A DNA stretch of 64,000 nucleotides, from assembly GCF_000372725.1 (NCBI RefSeq), contig NW_005199363.1, positions 2,501-66,500 on the forward strand, in the 5' to 3' direction. Position 1 is the first letter of the stretch. Each line of letters opens with the position of its first letter. Under the pieces are notes generated by a model. It made no database searches and was not told the origin of the DNA. It saw nothing but the letters and a program-made list of their open reading frames with translations. Shown here piece by piece: positions 63,799 through 64,000 of the stretch. The stretch is from Emiliania huxleyi CCMP1516 (taxonomy: Eukaryota > Haptophyta > Isochrysidales > Noelaerhabdaceae). The translations under genes and the position numbers were made by a program.

Positions 63799-64000
63799 GG
63801 ACGCGTCGGCGGACGTGTCGTGGACGTGTCGTGGACGAGTGTCGTGGGCGTGTCAGTGGACGTGTCGTGGGCGTGTCAGTGGACGTGTGGCGTGACAGTG
63901 GGCGTGTCGTGGACGTGTCGTGGGCGTGTCGTGGACGTGCCGTGGGCGTGCCGTGGGCGTGCCGTGGGCGTGTCGTGGACGTGTCGTGGACGAGTGTCGT
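63799..64000. repeat. GGACGTGTC minisatellite in intron of the MYND gene
   Basis: About 200 bases of CGTGTCGTGGA and CGTGTCGTGGG-like units run to the window edge, upstream of the first visible exon on the minus strand. The core is the same as in introns of several other genes here. Confidence 0.9.

Overview
The window is nuclear DNA from a GC-rich unicellular eukaryote, most likely a haptophyte alga of the Emiliania/Gephyrocapsa or Chrysochromulina kind; that assignment is inference. The evidence is: many-exon genes for eukaryotic housekeeping proteins (methionine aminopeptidase, CDP-diacylglycerol synthase, Mpv17, eS28, PA28, Dnmt2, ZnT9), N-termini resembling the signal-plus-transit presequences of secondary plastids, short introns that more often begin with GC than GT, TTAGGG-type repeats and pervasive minisatellites. 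A 100-base run of N at 20976-21075 is an assembly gap. Exon limits below were derived by hand from conserved protein junctions and are not transcript-supported. For genes the listed span runs from first to last coding base, introns included.

Layout. 0-8 kb: methionine aminopeptidase 1, a small unknown gene, a composite of dispersed repeats, then CDP-diacylglycerol synthase (11 exons). 8-16 kb: a PARP-type ADP-ribosyltransferase head-to-head with a pentapeptide/AAGYS-repeat protein, an Mpv17-family protein, and a TRF4-like non-canonical poly(A) polymerase. 16-25 kb: a 902-bp element with long terminal inverted repeats and a 6-bp target duplication, a coiled-coil stathmin-like protein, a CxxC zinc-binding protein, low-complexity DNA around the gap, and a two-transmembrane protein. 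25-33 kb: a prolyl 4-hydroxylase with ShK tail (minus), tRNA methyltransferase Dnmt2 (minus) and proteasome activator PA28 (plus). 33-43 kb: weak ORFs, an unrecognised minus gene, the zinc transporter ZnT9/SLC30A9 with its XPA-like N-terminal domain, inverted-repeat elements and a plastid-type PDZ protein. 43-50 kb: repeat-rich DNA, an apyrase whose intron holds a reverse-transcriptase fragment, and nested palindromes. 50-64 kb: two unrecognised minus genes, a DUF2214 membrane protein, a sulfotransferase, an ORANGE-like DnaJ zinc-finger protein, an IQ/PH-domain protein divergent from ribosomal protein eS28, and a MYND-finger gene running off the right edge.

The genes do not form a pathway. 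The most striking thing is how the introns are built. Four separate genes carry runs of telomere-like repeats flanked by direct copies of the adjoining exon sequence, copies that include the splice site. Other introns are tandem arrays whose unit begins at a splice donor or contains the exon edge. Together these look like snapshots of intron birth and growth by local duplication and break repair. A second recurring signal is an AAAATTCTTTTC motif 30-95 bases upstream of the start codon of at least six genes.
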